From VAZQ01 sp963841105 (GTDB taxonomy: Bacteria; Pseudomonadota; Alphaproteobacteria; Rhizobiales; Xanthobacteraceae), in contig CAWJCB010000002.1 in the NCBI GenBank assembly GCA_963841105.1, positions 1 through 64,000 on the forward strand: 64,000 nucleotides of DNA. The letters run 5' to 3'. The notes under the pieces were generated by a model, which was not told where the DNA came from, made no database searches, and was given only the letters and a program-made list of their open reading frames with translations. Position numbers and translations under genes: made by a program. This document shows positions 43,384 through 52,918 of this stretch, one piece after another. How positions within the stretch are numbered: position 1 is the first letter of the stretch; the number at the start of each line of letters is the position of its first letter.

Positions 43384-44541
43384 ATGACCAGCCTGAACCT
43401 TCCTGTCCCAAGCTGGATGACCGAGGACCTCGTTCTGCTGGAGGAGCAAGCGCGGCGTTTCATTGCGGCCGAATACGTGCCGAAGCTCGAGGGCTGGAAC
43501 GAACGTGGCATGTACGACCGCGATGTTTGGACCAAAGCCGGCGCAGCGGGGCTCCTTTGCCCGGCAATCCCCGAAGAGTACGGCGGCGTCGGCGGAAGCT
43601 TCGCACATGAGGTCGTGATCAGCCGCGAGCTCAGCCTTGCCGGCTTCGACTCGTTTGGCGCGCCGCTCCATTCGGGCATCGTGGCGCCTTATATCCTCCA
43701 TTACGGGACAGAGGAGCAGAAGCGGCGCTGGCTGCCGGGGCTGGTGAGTGGCGAGCTTGTCGGAGCAATCGCCATGAGCGAGCCGGGTACCGGCTCCGAC
43801 TTGCAAGGGGTGCGTACGACGGCGCGAAAATCAGGCAACGGCTACGTGCTCAACGGCTCGAAAACCTTCATCACAAACGGCCAGCATGCCAACTTGATCG
43901 TCGTGGTGGCGAAGACCGATGTGAGCGCCGGCGCCAAGGGCGTATCGCTGATGGTAGTTGAGACCGACGGCTCACCCGGCTTCCGGCGTGGGCGCAAGCT
44001 CAAGAAGCTGGGCATGGATGCCGCCGACACGTCGGAGCTGTTCTTCGATGATGTGCAACTGCCGCCGGAGAACCTCCTGGGCAGCGAGGAAGGGCAGGGC
44101 TTCGCGCAACTGATGAACGACCTTCCTCGCGAGCGGCTCATCGTCGCCGTGCATGCGCAAGCCATGATGGAGCGGGCGCTTGCGCTTACGATCGAATACG
44201 TCAAGCAGCGTCAGGCGTTCGGCAAGAAGATCATCGAGTTTCAGAACACGCAGTTCGTGCTGGCCGAATGCAAGTCCGAGGCAACGATCGGTCGGGTTTT
44301 TCACGATTACTGCGTCGAGAGATACCTCAACGGCACGCTCGATACGGTGACCGCTTCCATGGCGAAATACCGGCTCACCGACCTGCAAGGGACGATCATC
44401 GACCGTTGTCTGCAGTTGTTTGGCGGCTACGGTTACATGGAGGAGTTTCCGATATCGCGCATGTACCGGGACGCGCGCGTGATGCGGATCTACGGTGGCA
44501 CCAACGAGATCATGAAGCTCCTGATCGCGCGCAGCCTGTGA
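43384..44541 (+). CDS. acyl-CoA dehydrogenase
   Basis: The ATG at 43384 follows AGGAGAG. The FAD-dependent fold shows the family segments AAGLLCPAIPEEYGGVGGSF, IAMSEPGTGSDLQGVRTTA, GYVLNGSKTFITNGQHANL and the C-terminal QLFGGYGYMEEFPISRMYRD with ARVMRIYGGTNEIMKLLIAR. The 385-residue length fits. It introduces the alpha-beta double bond of an acyl-CoA thioester and passes electrons to ETF. Chain length or branching preference cannot be told. It stands alone with no other beta-oxidation genes beside it. Confidence 0.93.
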   Translation: MTSLNLPVPSWMTEDLVLLEEQARRFIAAEYVPKLEGWNERGMYDRDVWTKAGAAGLLCPAIPEEYGGVGGSFAHEVVISRELSLAGFDSFGAPLHSGIVAPYILHYGTEEQKRRWLPGLVSGELVGAIAMSEPGTGSDLQGVRTTARKSGNGYVLNGSKTFITNGQHANLIVVVAKTDVSAGAKGVSLMVVETDGSPGFRRGRKLKKLGMDAADTSELFFDDVQLPPENLLGSEEGQGFAQLMNDLPRERLIVAVHAQAMMERALALTIEYVKQRQAFGKKIIEFQNTQFVLAECKSEATIGRVFHDYCVERYLNGTLDTVTASMAKYRLTDLQGTIIDRCLQLFGGYGYMEEFPISRMYRDARVMRIYGGTNEIMKLLIARSL

Positions 44542-44656
44542 CTCGCGGCTCACCCGCGCCAAAGCTGCGCATCATCAGACGACGCTGATTGGGCCCAGAG
44601 CATTCTGATCGCACCAGGGGCTCTGGATGCAGCTTTCCTCAAATCGCTCAAGAGGC

Positions 44657-45541
44657 ATGGATCATCCCGTCGCCGGCATCGGGTTGATGCTGGCGGGCAT
44701 CTCGCTGTTCGCCGTCAACGACGCGCTGGGAAAGTGGCTGCTGGGCACATATTCGGTTGGCGAGCTGTTGCTGGTGCGCAGCGCAGTGGCATTGATTCTG
44801 TTCATCCCTTTCATCCGGCAAACCGGGATCGCCGCTTTCGCGCAGGCGCCGATGCCAGGATTGCAAATCCTGCGCGTGGTGCTGTCGACGCTTGAAGTGG
44901 CGATGTTCTTCTGGGCGGTCTCCTACCTGCCGCTGGCGGATACGGTGACGTTCTATCTCGCCGGTCCGATCTATGTGACGGCGCTCTCAGTCGTTCTATT
45001 GCGGGAGCCGGTCGGATGGCGCCGTTGGACGGCTGTGCTTGTCGGTTTCACGGGGGTGCTGCTGGCGTTGCGTCCTTCGGCCGCAACCGTCACGCTACCG
45101 GCGATGATCGCGTTGCTCGGCAGCATTCTGTTTGCCGTGTCGATGATCGTGACGCGGATGCTGCGGGAAACGGCCAATACCGTGCTGGTGACGGGCAATC
45201 TCCTCGCCACGCTGCTGTTCGGGGCAATCATCTCCCCTTTTGCCTGGGTGACGCCCTCCGCCCGGGACTTTGCGCTCATGTCGCTGTTCGGCGCGAACTC
45301 GCTCATGGCGCTCGCCTGCGTCAATCTCTCGCTGAAGTGGGCGGCCGCGAGCGTGGTCGTTCCGTATCAATATACGCTTATCATCTGGGCCATCGTGCTC
45401 GGGCTGGTCGTATTTGGAGACATGCCCGATGCGCTGATGCTGCTCGGCGCGGCTGTTATCATCGGCGCCGGACTCTACATCTTTTGGCGCGAGCGCAGCC
45501 GCCGGGATGCGGATGAAGCGCAGCCTCCGGTTCACCCGTAG
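44657..45541 (+). CDS. DMT-superfamily (EamA) transporter
   Basis: Ten membrane helices in two EamA halves begin with GIGLMLAGISLFAVNDALGK and continue with LLLVRSAVALILFIPFIRQT, LADTVTFYLAGPIYVTALSV and WAAASVVVPYQYTLIIWAIV. ATG 44657 fits the membrane topology; an ATG ten codons upstream is possible. Members export amino acids, nucleobases or metabolites. The substrate is not known. This is the second DMT transporter in the window, of a different subgroup from 21253-22267. Confidence 0.88.
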   Translation: MDHPVAGIGLMLAGISLFAVNDALGKWLLGTYSVGELLLVRSAVALILFIPFIRQTGIAAFAQAPMPGLQILRVVLSTLEVAMFFWAVSYLPLADTVTFYLAGPIYVTALSVVLLREPVGWRRWTAVLVGFTGVLLALRPSAATVTLPAMIALLGSILFAVSMIVTRMLRETANTVLVTGNLLATLLFGAIISPFAWVTPSARDFALMSLFGANSLMALACVNLSLKWAAASVVVPYQYTLIIWAIVLGLVVFGDMPDALMLLGAAVIIGAGLYIFWRERSRRDADEAQPPVHP

Positions 45542-45593
45542 CGACGAAAGAAGAAGCGCCGATTCCAGCGAAGCAGTCGTCTTTGGGGCTGCA

Positions 45594-46295
45594 TTACCTG
45601 ATCGACACGTCAGCGATGACCGGCAGATGATCGGAGGCCTTGCGGGCGCTGCGATCGATAAAGCTCGTCTGCATTGCATCTGCGGGCCAGCAGAATATGC
45701 GGTCAAGGCGGAAGATCGGATACCAGGACGGAAACGTCGCATGCTGCGTGCGTGCAGGAAGCTCTCGGCCCAAAGCGCCGCGCAGCGAAGCCGGCCAGAA
45801 CCATTCATTGAAATCGCCAAGCATCACCGTCGTCATTGGGTGCCGGCGAGCAATTGCCACAAGGCGACGAGCTTGGGCGCGGCGCTCTCGTAAGCTCAAT
45901 CCAAAATGCGCGGCTATCAGCCGGAAGGTCCCGGCCGCAGCCTTCACTTCGACTTCTATGGCGCGCCGCGGCTCCCGCGTGGCATGCGTGATATCGTGGA
46001 TGTGCACGGCGCCCAATGGCCAGCGGCTTAGCACCATCTGGCCGTAGGCGCCGTCCGGCGCAATGATCGACTTGGCCTCGACGCCATGCGCGCCCACCGC
46101 CTCGCGCAATACCGCAAAGGCCGAGGAAGCAGGCGCAATCGTTCGCCGCGAATCCACCTCCTGCAATGCGACCAGATCCGGACGATGACGCCGGATTATA
46201 TCGACGACGCGTGTCAGATCGAAACGACGGTCGGCGCCGAGGCCGCCGTGGATGTTCCAGGTCATCACGCGAACAGTGGCGGCGCTGCTGGTCAA
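45594..46295 (-). CDS. endonuclease/exonuclease/phosphatase-family protein
   Basis: VMTWNIHGGLGADRRFDLTR at the start, LVALQEVDSRR with the metal-binding glutamate, TVMLGDFNEWFW with the catalytic Asp-x-Asn and ARKASDHLPVIADVSI with the Asp-His pair are the EEP motifs. A TTG at 46295 overlaps the stop of the phospholipase D gene as TTGA; the ATG at 46265 is the alternative start. The product could be a nuclease or a lipid/phosphodiester hydrolase. Its coupling to a PLD-type gene favours phosphodiester or phospholipid chemistry. Confidence 0.88.
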   Translation of the reverse strand: MTSSAATVRVMTWNIHGGLGADRRFDLTRVVDIIRRHRPDLVALQEVDSRRTIAPASSAFAVLREAVGAHGVEAKSIIAPDGAYGQMVLSRWPLGAVHIHDITHATREPRRAIEVEVKAAAGTFRLIAAHFGLSLRERRAQARRLVAIARRHPMTTVMLGDFNEWFWPASLRGALGRELPARTQHATFPSWYPIFRLDRIFCWPADAMQTSFIDRSARKASDHLPVIADVSIR

Positions 46296-48418
46296 GCGCC
46301 GCCTCTGCGCCAGCGCAGTATCAATGCCTGCGCACCGAGTGAGAGAGAGAGCCATGCGCCGATCGCCACGAGAAAGAAAATCATGTTCGCGAGCGTTGGG
46401 TTCATCAGAATGCTCCAAATCTGATAGCCCAAAGCGCACATCATCATCATTCCGGGCGCCATCCCGATCATGGTCCCGAGCATATAGTCGGCAAAGCGAA
46501 CATTGCTTGCGCCGGCGACCAGATTGACCAAGGTGAACGGTGCGACCGGCACAAGCCGCACGGCCGCGACCGCGAACAGTCCTCGCTCCACGATGCTGCG
46601 GCGAACCCGGTCCAGCCGCGGGCCCAGGACGGTCTCCAGGGCATCGCGTCCGATGGCTGCGCCAATGGCATATGTCACGATGGCGCTGGCAAGCGCCCCG
46701 AGGGCGGCATAGGCAAAGCCCAGCCATGGGCCAAACGCAGCAGCCGTCGCCGCGATCAATAAAAGCACCGGAAAGGCTACCAGACCACCGAGAACAAAAA
46801 CCGCAAGGACGATCAGAGACGCGCCGGGGACATCCGCAATGGTCGAAAACCAATGCCGAATGAAATCGGGGTATGCGACCGCGGACAAGGGAGTGAAGCT
46901 CCACGCCAGCGCGAATCCCGCCGCCACGATCCCAACGCCGACGATTTTCGCCAATCGACGCAGCGCCGCGGTCTGCGGCGGCTTGCCAACGATGTCCTCC
47001 AGAAATGCCGGCGGCGGAAACGGCCGCTCCGGGTCCGCGATAAACTCGATCGTCGAGGCGAACGTGGCTTCGACACCCTTCTCCACTGGACGCAGACAGT
47101 GACCATTGCGGCTGAGCGCAAGCGCCGTCTTGATGAGCGATCCCGTTCGCGCCAGGGAAGCAGCGACGTCTTCGGCGGCGACCCCGCAATGGTGGCCGAG
47201 CAGCCGGTCGCGCGTGTGGCGCACCGTCCGGCGCTGATCGGCCGTCTGAGCTTCGATGGCCAGATCACATTCGCTGTCGAGGCCAATCGAGCGGTTGTTC
47301 AGGTTGGCGGAGCCAATATGCAACAGCACGTCATCGACGATCATGATCTTCGAGTGCACCATGACGGCGACATGAGTTTCGCCGTCGCTGACGTGCGGAC
47401 ACAGGACGGCGACACGGCTGGCCACTCCCGCCGTCTCCAGGATCTGCATGAAACGGTTGCGGCCCGTTCGCATGGCCTGCGCTTCCAGCCAGGAATGATG
47501 CGCGTTTGGCACGACGATGACGACTTCCAGCGCGGGCTGCTCGCGCAGCCGCTTGGCCAATCGTTCGGCAATTCGCGTGGCGGTGAGGAATTGGTTCTCG
47601 ATGTAGATAGCGCGTGTGGCGCAGTCGATCGCATCGACGAACAGCGCTTCGATCTCGCGGATCTCATGGCCGTGCTCGGTAGCCGCTGATGTGCGCGCGA
47701 TTCCGACGTCGATGCCGGTGAACTCAGGGCAGACCGAGACCGGCCAGGGATCGCCGATGGGATTAGGAGCGGAGGCAGCTGTGCACGCCGCTGTGGCCCA
47801 GCGGTCGCGAACAAGTCTGGCGAGCGCGAGCGCCGCTTTGCCGTCCACAATGGCTTGCAGATCATGAAAGGGAAGGTAGCTCGCTCCGGTTGGATCAATG
47901 CGGCGGGGCTCGTTTGGCCGATGCTCGGTCGTATCCCAGCGCCGGATGGTGATGTCGAGGCCGCCGCAAAATGCGACGGCGTCGTCAACCACCACGAGCT
48001 TCTGGTGATGCGATGCTCCGGCCGGGAGATTGTCATCGAAGCATAGGCGAATGCGGGGCGGCGTACGCAAGCCGAGCGAGACAAAGGGGAACGGTTCACG
48101 CTCCAACGCATAGAGCATGGAATAGTCCCAGACCAGCAGATGCACGAACAGCTGTGGGCGCTCCCGCACCAAGGCGGTCAGGAAATGGACAAAGGTTTCC
48201 GGGTAAGGGTCACGCGGCGGGGCGGTCTCATCCACCAGCCGGGTCCTGCTGTCGAGGTCCCAACCGATGATGAAGACGCTGGATTGCGCCTTTAAGAGCG
48301 TCTCACGCAAGGCGCCAAAATAGCGCGCTGCGTCAATCAACACCGCCACCCGTTCGGCACGCTCCAAGCGCCAGATGTTGCGATCAGGGGCAAGAACCAC
48401 GTTCCGCTCGTTTATCAT
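46292..48418 (-). CDS. phospholipase D-type protein fused to a VTT (DedA-like) membrane domain
   Basis: The start MINERNVVLAPDRNIWRLER at 48418 gives a 708-residue protein. Two HKD catalytic motifs are present: SHHQKLVVVDDAVAFCGGLD and VHSKIMIVDDVLLHIGSANL. The C-terminal third (from about residue 480) is a VTT/TVP38-type membrane domain with GLVAFPVLLLIAATAAAFGP and RLVPVAPFTLVNLVAGASNV. PLD-like enzymes hydrolyse or transfer phospholipid head groups and VTT proteins flip or bind lipids, so the fusion suggests action on membrane phospholipid. An EEP-family gene follows and overlaps it. Confidence 0.9.
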   Translation of the reverse strand: MINERNVVLAPDRNIWRLERAERVAVLIDAARYFGALRETLLKAQSSVFIIGWDLDSRTRLVDETAPPRDPYPETFVHFLTALVRERPQLFVHLLVWDYSMLYALEREPFPFVSLGLRTPPRIRLCFDDNLPAGASHHQKLVVVDDAVAFCGGLDITIRRWDTTEHRPNEPRRIDPTGASYLPFHDLQAIVDGKAALALARLVRDRWATAACTAASAPNPIGDPWPVSVCPEFTGIDVGIARTSAATEHGHEIREIEALFVDAIDCATRAIYIENQFLTATRIAERLAKRLREQPALEVVIVVPNAHHSWLEAQAMRTGRNRFMQILETAGVASRVAVLCPHVSDGETHVAVMVHSKIMIVDDVLLHIGSANLNNRSIGLDSECDLAIEAQTADQRRTVRHTRDRLLGHHCGVAAEDVAASLARTGSLIKTALALSRNGHCLRPVEKGVEATFASTIEFIADPERPFPPPAFLEDIVGKPPQTAALRRLAKIVGVGIVAAGFALAWSFTPLSAVAYPDFIRHWFSTIADVPGASLIVLAVFVLGGLVAFPVLLLIAATAAAFGPWLGFAYAALGALASAIVTYAIGAAIGRDALETVLGPRLDRVRRSIVERGLFAVAAVRLVPVAPFTLVNLVAGASNVRFADYMLGTMIGMAPGMMMMCALGYQIWSILMNPTLANMIFFLVAIGAWLSLSLGAQALILRWRRGGA

Positions 48419-48586
48419 CTGCCGGATCGATCCGCGGCGCGACCTCAACGCGCAAACAGCCAATTGGTCCCCGATTGGACCCCAGGAGCCTTGCTGCCAA
48501 GCCCCCAGCAGCTCGAACCGTGCCCCGCATTTGCTCTCCCTTGCAGCCGCCGTGTAAGGTCGCGGCCCTTTTGCCGGAAGTCTCGG

Positions 48587-49957
48587 ATGGCCCGCGATCA
48601 AGTCGACATGACCCCGATTGAAACGCGCGCGGAGCTCATCGCGTGGTTTGCAGCGGGCAGCAAGCCGAAGTCTCAGTTTCGCATCGGCACCGAGCACGAG
48701 AAGTTCGTGTTCATGGCGGAGAGCCACAGCCCGGTCCCTTACGAGGGCCGCCGCAGCATCCGTGCGCTTTTGGAAGGCATGCAACATCTCTTGGGCTGGG
48801 AGCCGATCGTCGAGAACGGCAACATCATCGGCCTTTTCGACGTGACCGGCGGGGGTGCGATATCGCTCGAGCCCGGCGGGCAGTTCGAGCTGTCGGGAGC
48901 GGCAGTCGAGACCGTCCACCAGACATGCGCGGAGCTGATGGCTCACCTCGCGCAGGTCAAGGAAATAGCGCGCCCGCTTGGCCTGGGCTTCTTGGGCCTT
49001 GGCATGACCCCGAACTGGAGCCGAGCCGAGATTCCGACGATGCCAAAGGGGCGCTATCGGATCATGACGGCCTATATGCCCAAAGTCGGAAGGTACGGCC
49101 TCGACATGATGTACCGCACATGCACGGTGCAGACCAATCTCGACTATGCCGATGAAGCGGACATGGTGAAGAAGCTACAGGTCTCTCTCGCCTTGCAGCC
49201 GGTAGCCACCGCCATGTTCGCCAATTCGCCGTTCACTGAAGGCAGGCCGAACGGCTTTCTGTCATTCCGCTCGGAGATCTGGCGAGACACCGATCCGGAC
49301 CGCACCGGCATGCTGCCATGGGCCTTCGAGGCGGGAATGGGGTTCGAACGTTACGTCGATTACGCCCTGGACGTGCCGATGTATTTCATCAAGCGCGGCG
49401 AGCAGTATATCGACGTCGCCGGGCAATCGTTCCGAGACCTGATGCAGGGCCGGCTTCCGGGAATGCCGGGCGAGCGCGCAACGCTCTCGGATTGGTCGAA
49501 TCATATCTCGACGATCTTTCCGGAGGTCCGTCTCAAGCGTTATCTGGAAATGCGTGGAGCGGACGGCGGGCCGTGGCGGCGGCTTCCTGCGCTGCCGGCC
49601 TATTGGGTCGGAATCCTTTACGACGATGTTGCGCTCGATGCAGCGTGGGACCTGGTCAAAGGCTGGACTGCCGAGCAGCGGCAGTTGCTGCGCGACGAGG
49701 TGCCAAAGCTTGGCTTTGCCGCCGAGATTGCCGGTCGCAAAGTGGTCGACCTCGCGAGGATAACCATCGCGCTGGCACAGCAGGGGCTGGCGCGGCGGCA
49801 GCGATTGGACGCCGCTGGCGAGGACGAGAGCCGCTATCTCGAGCCTATCCAATACTATGTGGAGCGCGGCATTACTCCGGCCGAAGATTTCCTGAGCAAA
49901 TACGCGGGAGAGTGGAAACGGAGCCTCGCGCCGGTGTTCGAGGAATACGCCTATTGA
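48587..49957 (+). CDS. gshA: glutamate-cysteine ligase (plant/alphaproteobacterial type)
   Basis: The ATG at 48587 follows GGAAG. Family segments are FRIGTEHEKFVFMAESHSPV, NIIGLFDVTGGGAISLEPGG, QFELSGAAVETVHQTCAELM and GRYRIMTAYMPKVGRYGLDM followed by MYRTCTVQTNLDY, the substrate and ATP sites of group 3 enzymes. At 456 residues it is full length. It joins glutamate and cysteine as the first step of glutathione synthesis. The gene overlaps the downstream PAN-domain gene by TTGA. Confidence 0.95.
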   Translation: MARDQVDMTPIETRAELIAWFAAGSKPKSQFRIGTEHEKFVFMAESHSPVPYEGRRSIRALLEGMQHLLGWEPIVENGNIIGLFDVTGGGAISLEPGGQFELSGAAVETVHQTCAELMAHLAQVKEIARPLGLGFLGLGMTPNWSRAEIPTMPKGRYRIMTAYMPKVGRYGLDMMYRTCTVQTNLDYADEADMVKKLQVSLALQPVATAMFANSPFTEGRPNGFLSFRSEIWRDTDPDRTGMLPWAFEAGMGFERYVDYALDVPMYFIKRGEQYIDVAGQSFRDLMQGRLPGMPGERATLSDWSNHISTIFPEVRLKRYLEMRGADGGPWRRLPALPAYWVGILYDDVALDAAWDLVKGWTAEQRQLLRDEVPKLGFAAEIAGRKVVDLARITIALAQQGLARRQRLDAAGEDESRYLEPIQYYVERGITPAEDFLSKYAGEWKRSLAPVFEEYAY

Positions 49958-50496
49958 GCGCTGCCGTCTGGTCATATGTCATCTTGCCGATTGCGCTCGC
50001 AATAGCGCCCACGTCGGCGCGAGCCCAGGTCGGCTTCGACCGGCCTGGCGGAGATTATATCAGCTTTCCCATGCGCTCTGGCGATCCGGCGCAATGCGCC
50101 GCCCGTTGCGAGCGCGATGCGCGTTGCCGCGCCTGGGGCTTTTCCTATCCGGCAACGGAAAGCGCAAACGCCATGTGTTGGCTTAAGTCCAAGGTAACTC
50201 CGCGAGTCCAATCGGCATGCTGCGCTTCCGGTGTGCGCGGCGCCGGCGTCATCGAGCCGAAGACAGGTGCGGTCGAGTTCGGCTTCGATAGGTTCGGCGG
50301 CGATTTGCGCCATTTCGAGACGGCAACGGACGCCAGCGGCAAGAGCTGTCAGCTCGCATGCGAAGCCGAAGCCAGCTGCCGCGCCTGGACGTATGTGCGG
50401 CCCGGGTATGTCGGCACCTCGGCGGTCTGCTATCTCAAGAGCCGCATCACCCGTCCGCAGCGCAAGCCTTGCTGCATTTCCGGGGTGGTCAGATGA
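49954..50496 (+). CDS. exported protein with two PAN/apple domains
   Basis: A TTG at 49954 overlaps the gshA stop (TTGA) and opens a signal peptide (SYVILPIALAIAPTSARAQ). Two PAN_4-type domains follow, each with the cysteine pattern: DPAQCAARCERDARCRAWGF with CWLKSKV, then GKSCQLACEAEASCRAWTYV with CYLKSRI. Each ends in a CC pair. The whole 180-residue protein is intact, unlike the PAN gene at 1291-1834. PAN modules bind proteins or sugars. The function here is unknown. Confidence 0.78.
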   Translation: MSAAVWSYVILPIALAIAPTSARAQVGFDRPGGDYISFPMRSGDPAQCAARCERDARCRAWGFSYPATESANAMCWLKSKVTPRVQSACCASGVRGAGVIEPKTGAVEFGFDRFGGDLRHFETATDASGKSCQLACEAEASCRAWTYVRPGYVGTSAVCYLKSRITRPQRKPCCISGVVR

Positions 50497-50571
50497 TAAC
50501 TCGACCCCTAGTGCGGTGAACCGAGGCGCCGCTTCTATGAGATGCACGCCAGCCGCATTTGGAGATTTGCC

Positions 50572-50922
50572 ATGATGAGACTCGCCGTTGCCATAACCGC
50601 CGCGCTGGGACTGCTGGGAGGCGGCGCCTTCGCCCACCACGGCTGGGGCAGTTACGATGCGGCGAAGCCAGTTACTGTCACTGGTCCGATCTTGACCTCC
50701 AAATTCGAGAACCCGCACGCCACTGTCACCGTCCGGGGCAGTGACAAGACGTGGACCGTGACGCTTGCGCCCACTTCGCGCATGATCAGTCGCGGCGCCG
50801 CGCAACAAGTCGTGGCCGTCGGCAATAACGTCTCCGCCTACGGCTATCCTTCCACTGTGGAAAAAGATGAGATGCGCGCTGAGCGGATCACCGTAGACGG
50901 CAAGACCTACGAGATGCGGTGA
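50572..50922 (+). CDS. DUF6152-family exported protein
   Basis: The ATG at 50572 follows GGAGA. A signal peptide (LAVAITAALGLLGGGAFA) precedes HHGWGSYDAAKPVTVTGPIL, a histidine-rich start that could bind a metal. The rest is a small beta-domain (WTVTLAPTSRMISRGAAQQV, VSAYGYPSTVEKDEMRAERI) of the DUF6152 type. The stop shares a base with the start of the next gene. The pair is probably one operon of unknown role. Confidence 0.75.
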   Translation: MMRLAVAITAALGLLGGGAFAHHGWGSYDAAKPVTVTGPILTSKFENPHATVTVRGSDKTWTVTLAPTSRMISRGAAQQVVAVGNNVSAYGYPSTVEKDEMRAERITVDGKTYEMR

Positions 50923-51413
50923 TGCTGAGTGGGGCGCCGGCTCTTTTCCTTTCATTAGAAAATTCCGGCTTCTCCGCCGCCATTCGTCAGTCCTCGTGGG
51001 TGTACCCGACAGCGAATATCGGGCACATCGTGGCGCTGACATTTTTTGCCGGCGCTCTCGCCGTCATGGATTTGCGATTGATCGGAGCATTGGCCGCCAT
51101 GCAGCCTGCGCCCATGCTTGCGCGCGCACGCGTTTTCGCCCTTGTCGCACTGGCGGGAATGGCGACGACTGGTTTTCTGCTTTTTGCGGCTGAAGCCAGT
51201 CACCTCGTGGTCAATCCGGTTTTCCAGCTCAAGTTGGCCCTGATCGCGGCAGGTCTTATCAACATCGCGATCTACGAACTATGGGGAAAGCGTGCTGTCG
51301 CAGGGTTGCCCGCGAACGCGCCAATGCCAAGGACAGCGAGAGTGGCAGGAACTGCGTCCGTCGCGATCTGGATCGGCGTTGCCGCCTGCGGACGGGCAAT
51401 CGCCTATTTTTAG
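50922..51413 (+). CDS. DUF6644-like membrane protein
   Basis: Four to five membrane helices are visible: ANIGHIVALTFFAGALAVMD, ARVFALVALAGMATTGFLLF, NPVFQLKLALIAAGLINIAI and ASVAIWIGVAACGRAIAYF. Helix histidines such as the one in GHIVAL recall b-type cytochrome subunits, but heme binding is unproven. ATG 50922 overlaps the DUF6152 stop by one base; GTG 50919 is also possible. Confidence 0.7.
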   Translation: MLSGAPALFLSLENSGFSAAIRQSSWVYPTANIGHIVALTFFAGALAVMDLRLIGALAAMQPAPMLARARVFALVALAGMATTGFLLFAAEASHLVVNPVFQLKLALIAAGLINIAIYELWGKRAVAGLPANAPMPRTARVAGTASVAIWIGVAACGRAIAYF

Positions 51414-51437
51414 AACGCGCGTCCGAGTCGATCCGAG

Positions 51438-51458
51438 GGGCGGGTTTCAAACCCGCCC
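51438..51458. terminator. hairpin between convergent genes
   Basis: GGGCGGGTTT and AAACCCGCCC pair perfectly around one C, between the DUF6644 gene and the convergent tldD. No T-run is evident. It belongs to the same repeat type as 43314-43338. Confidence 0.5.
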
Positions 51459-51496
51459 TAACCAGGAAGACGCCGCCGGATATGAGAGTGTGCGCC

Positions 51497-52918
51497 TCAG
51501 CCGGTGCCACCGACCGTGATACGATCGATGCGCAGCGTCGGTTGCCCGACGCCGACCGGCACCCCTTGGCCGTTCTTGCCGCAGGTCCCAATGCCGGGGT
51601 CAAGCTCAAGATCGTTGCCGATCATGCTGATGCGGTTGAGATCGGTGGGGCCATTGCCGATCAACATGGCGCCTTTGACTGGACGCCCGAGCGTCCCGCC
51701 CTCGATCTGGTAGGCCTCGGTCACGTTGAACACGTATTTCCCCGAGGTGATGTTGACCTGTCCGCCGCCGAAACTAACCGCATAGATTCCGTTCTTGACC
51801 GAACCGATGATTTCATCGTGGGTGCGATCCCCCGCCAGCATGTAGGTGTTGGTCATGCGTGGCATCGGTGCATGCGCATAGCTCTGCCGGCGGCCGTTGC
51901 CGGTCGGCCGCATCCCCATGAGACGCGCGTTCTGTCGATCCTGCATGTAGCCCACGAGGACGCCGTCCTCGATCAGCACGGTGCGATTGGTGGGCGTGCC
52001 CTCATCGTCGATGGAAAGCGACCCGCGGCGTTGCGCGATGGTGCCATCATCAACAACTGTCACGCCTTTCGCAGCCACCCGCTGCCCCATGAGGCCGGCG
52101 AATGCGGATGTCTTCTTGCGGTTGAAGTCGCCTTCAAGGCCATGTCCGACTGCCTCGTGCAGCATGACGCCAGGCCATCCCGGCGCCAGCACTACGTCCA
52201 TCTCGCCGGCGGGCGCAGCAACAGCCTCGAGGTTGACAAGGGCTTGTCGCAGAGCGTCGTCCGCTGCCTTGCGCCAGGAGGTCGCGGCGAGGAAATTCGA
52301 AAACCCTTCGCGTCCGCCATAGCCCTGGCTCCCGCTCTCTTGGCGGTCGCCTTCGCCCACGACCACGGACACATTGACCCGTACCAGAGGCCGCACATCC
52401 CGAAAGCTTTCCCCGTCCGCGCGTAGAATCTCAATCAACTGCCAGCTGGCGCCGAAGGATATCGATACCTGCCGTACACGCCGATCCTTGTCCCGGACAT
52501 AGGCGTCGATGGTTTCGAGCAATTGCACTTTCGCTGCAAAAGCCGGGTCGGACAGCGGGTTTTCCTCGCTGTAGAGGCGCACATTGCTGCGCGGCGGCGG
52601 CTCGGTATATCGCCCGGAATACCCGCCTTTGACCGCCCGCACCGCGTCTGCCGCCCGTGCCAGGGCCGCGTCGGAAAGCTCGGATGAATGCGCATAGCCC
52701 ACGGCCTCGTCTTTCACCGCGCGCAGACCAAATCCCTGGTCGGTGTTGTACGTCGCCTGCTTCAATCGTCCATTGTCGAAGACCAGCGCCTCAGACTGGG
52801 CGTATTCCAGGTAGAGCTCGCCGTCGTCGGCACCTTCAACGCCTTGCGCGAGGTGCCGGCGGGCATCCTGCCGGCCAAGCCCGGCGCGCTCGAAGAGAGA
52901 CAGGGTTGTTATGCTCAT
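51497..52918 (-). CDS. tldD: TldD-family metalloprotease
   Basis: The 473-residue protein has the zinc motif HEAVGHGLEGD near residues 253-263 and a conserved C-terminal cysteine (GTCGKNGQGVPVGVG). GYAHSSELSDAALARAADAV and TNTYMLAGDRTHDEIIGSVK are further TldD segments. TldD works with TldE/PmbA to cleave unfolded peptides and mature peptide natural products or antitoxins. No tldE is seen in the window. The gene is complete. Confidence 0.93.
   Translation of the reverse strand: MSITTLSLFERAGLGRQDARRHLAQGVEGADDGELYLEYAQSEALVFDNGRLKQATYNTDQGFGLRAVKDEAVGYAHSSELSDAALARAADAVRAVKGGYSGRYTEPPPRSNVRLYSEENPLSDPAFAAKVQLLETIDAYVRDKDRRVRQVSISFGASWQLIEILRADGESFRDVRPLVRVNVSVVVGEGDRQESGSQGYGGREGFSNFLAATSWRKAADDALRQALVNLEAVAAPAGEMDVVLAPGWPGVMLHEAVGHGLEGDFNRKKTSAFAGLMGQRVAAKGVTVVDDGTIAQRRGSLSIDDEGTPTNRTVLIEDGVLVGYMQDRQNARLMGMRPTGNGRRQSYAHAPMPRMTNTYMLAGDRTHDEIIGSVKNGIYAVSFGGGQVNITSGKYVFNVTEAYQIEGGTLGRPVKGAMLIGNGPTDLNRISMIGNDLELDPGIGTCGKNGQGVPVGVGQPTLRIDRITVGGTG

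Noticed and set aside
46296..47189. Upstream extension of the EEP phosphatase frame
   Set aside because: It lies inside the PLD-VTT gene in a different frame and has no EEP motifs; the TTG/ATG starts at 46295/46265 fit the family.
48419..48946. Upstream extension of the PLD-VTT protein
   Set aside because: It overlaps the start of gshA on the other strand and shows no domain before MINERN.
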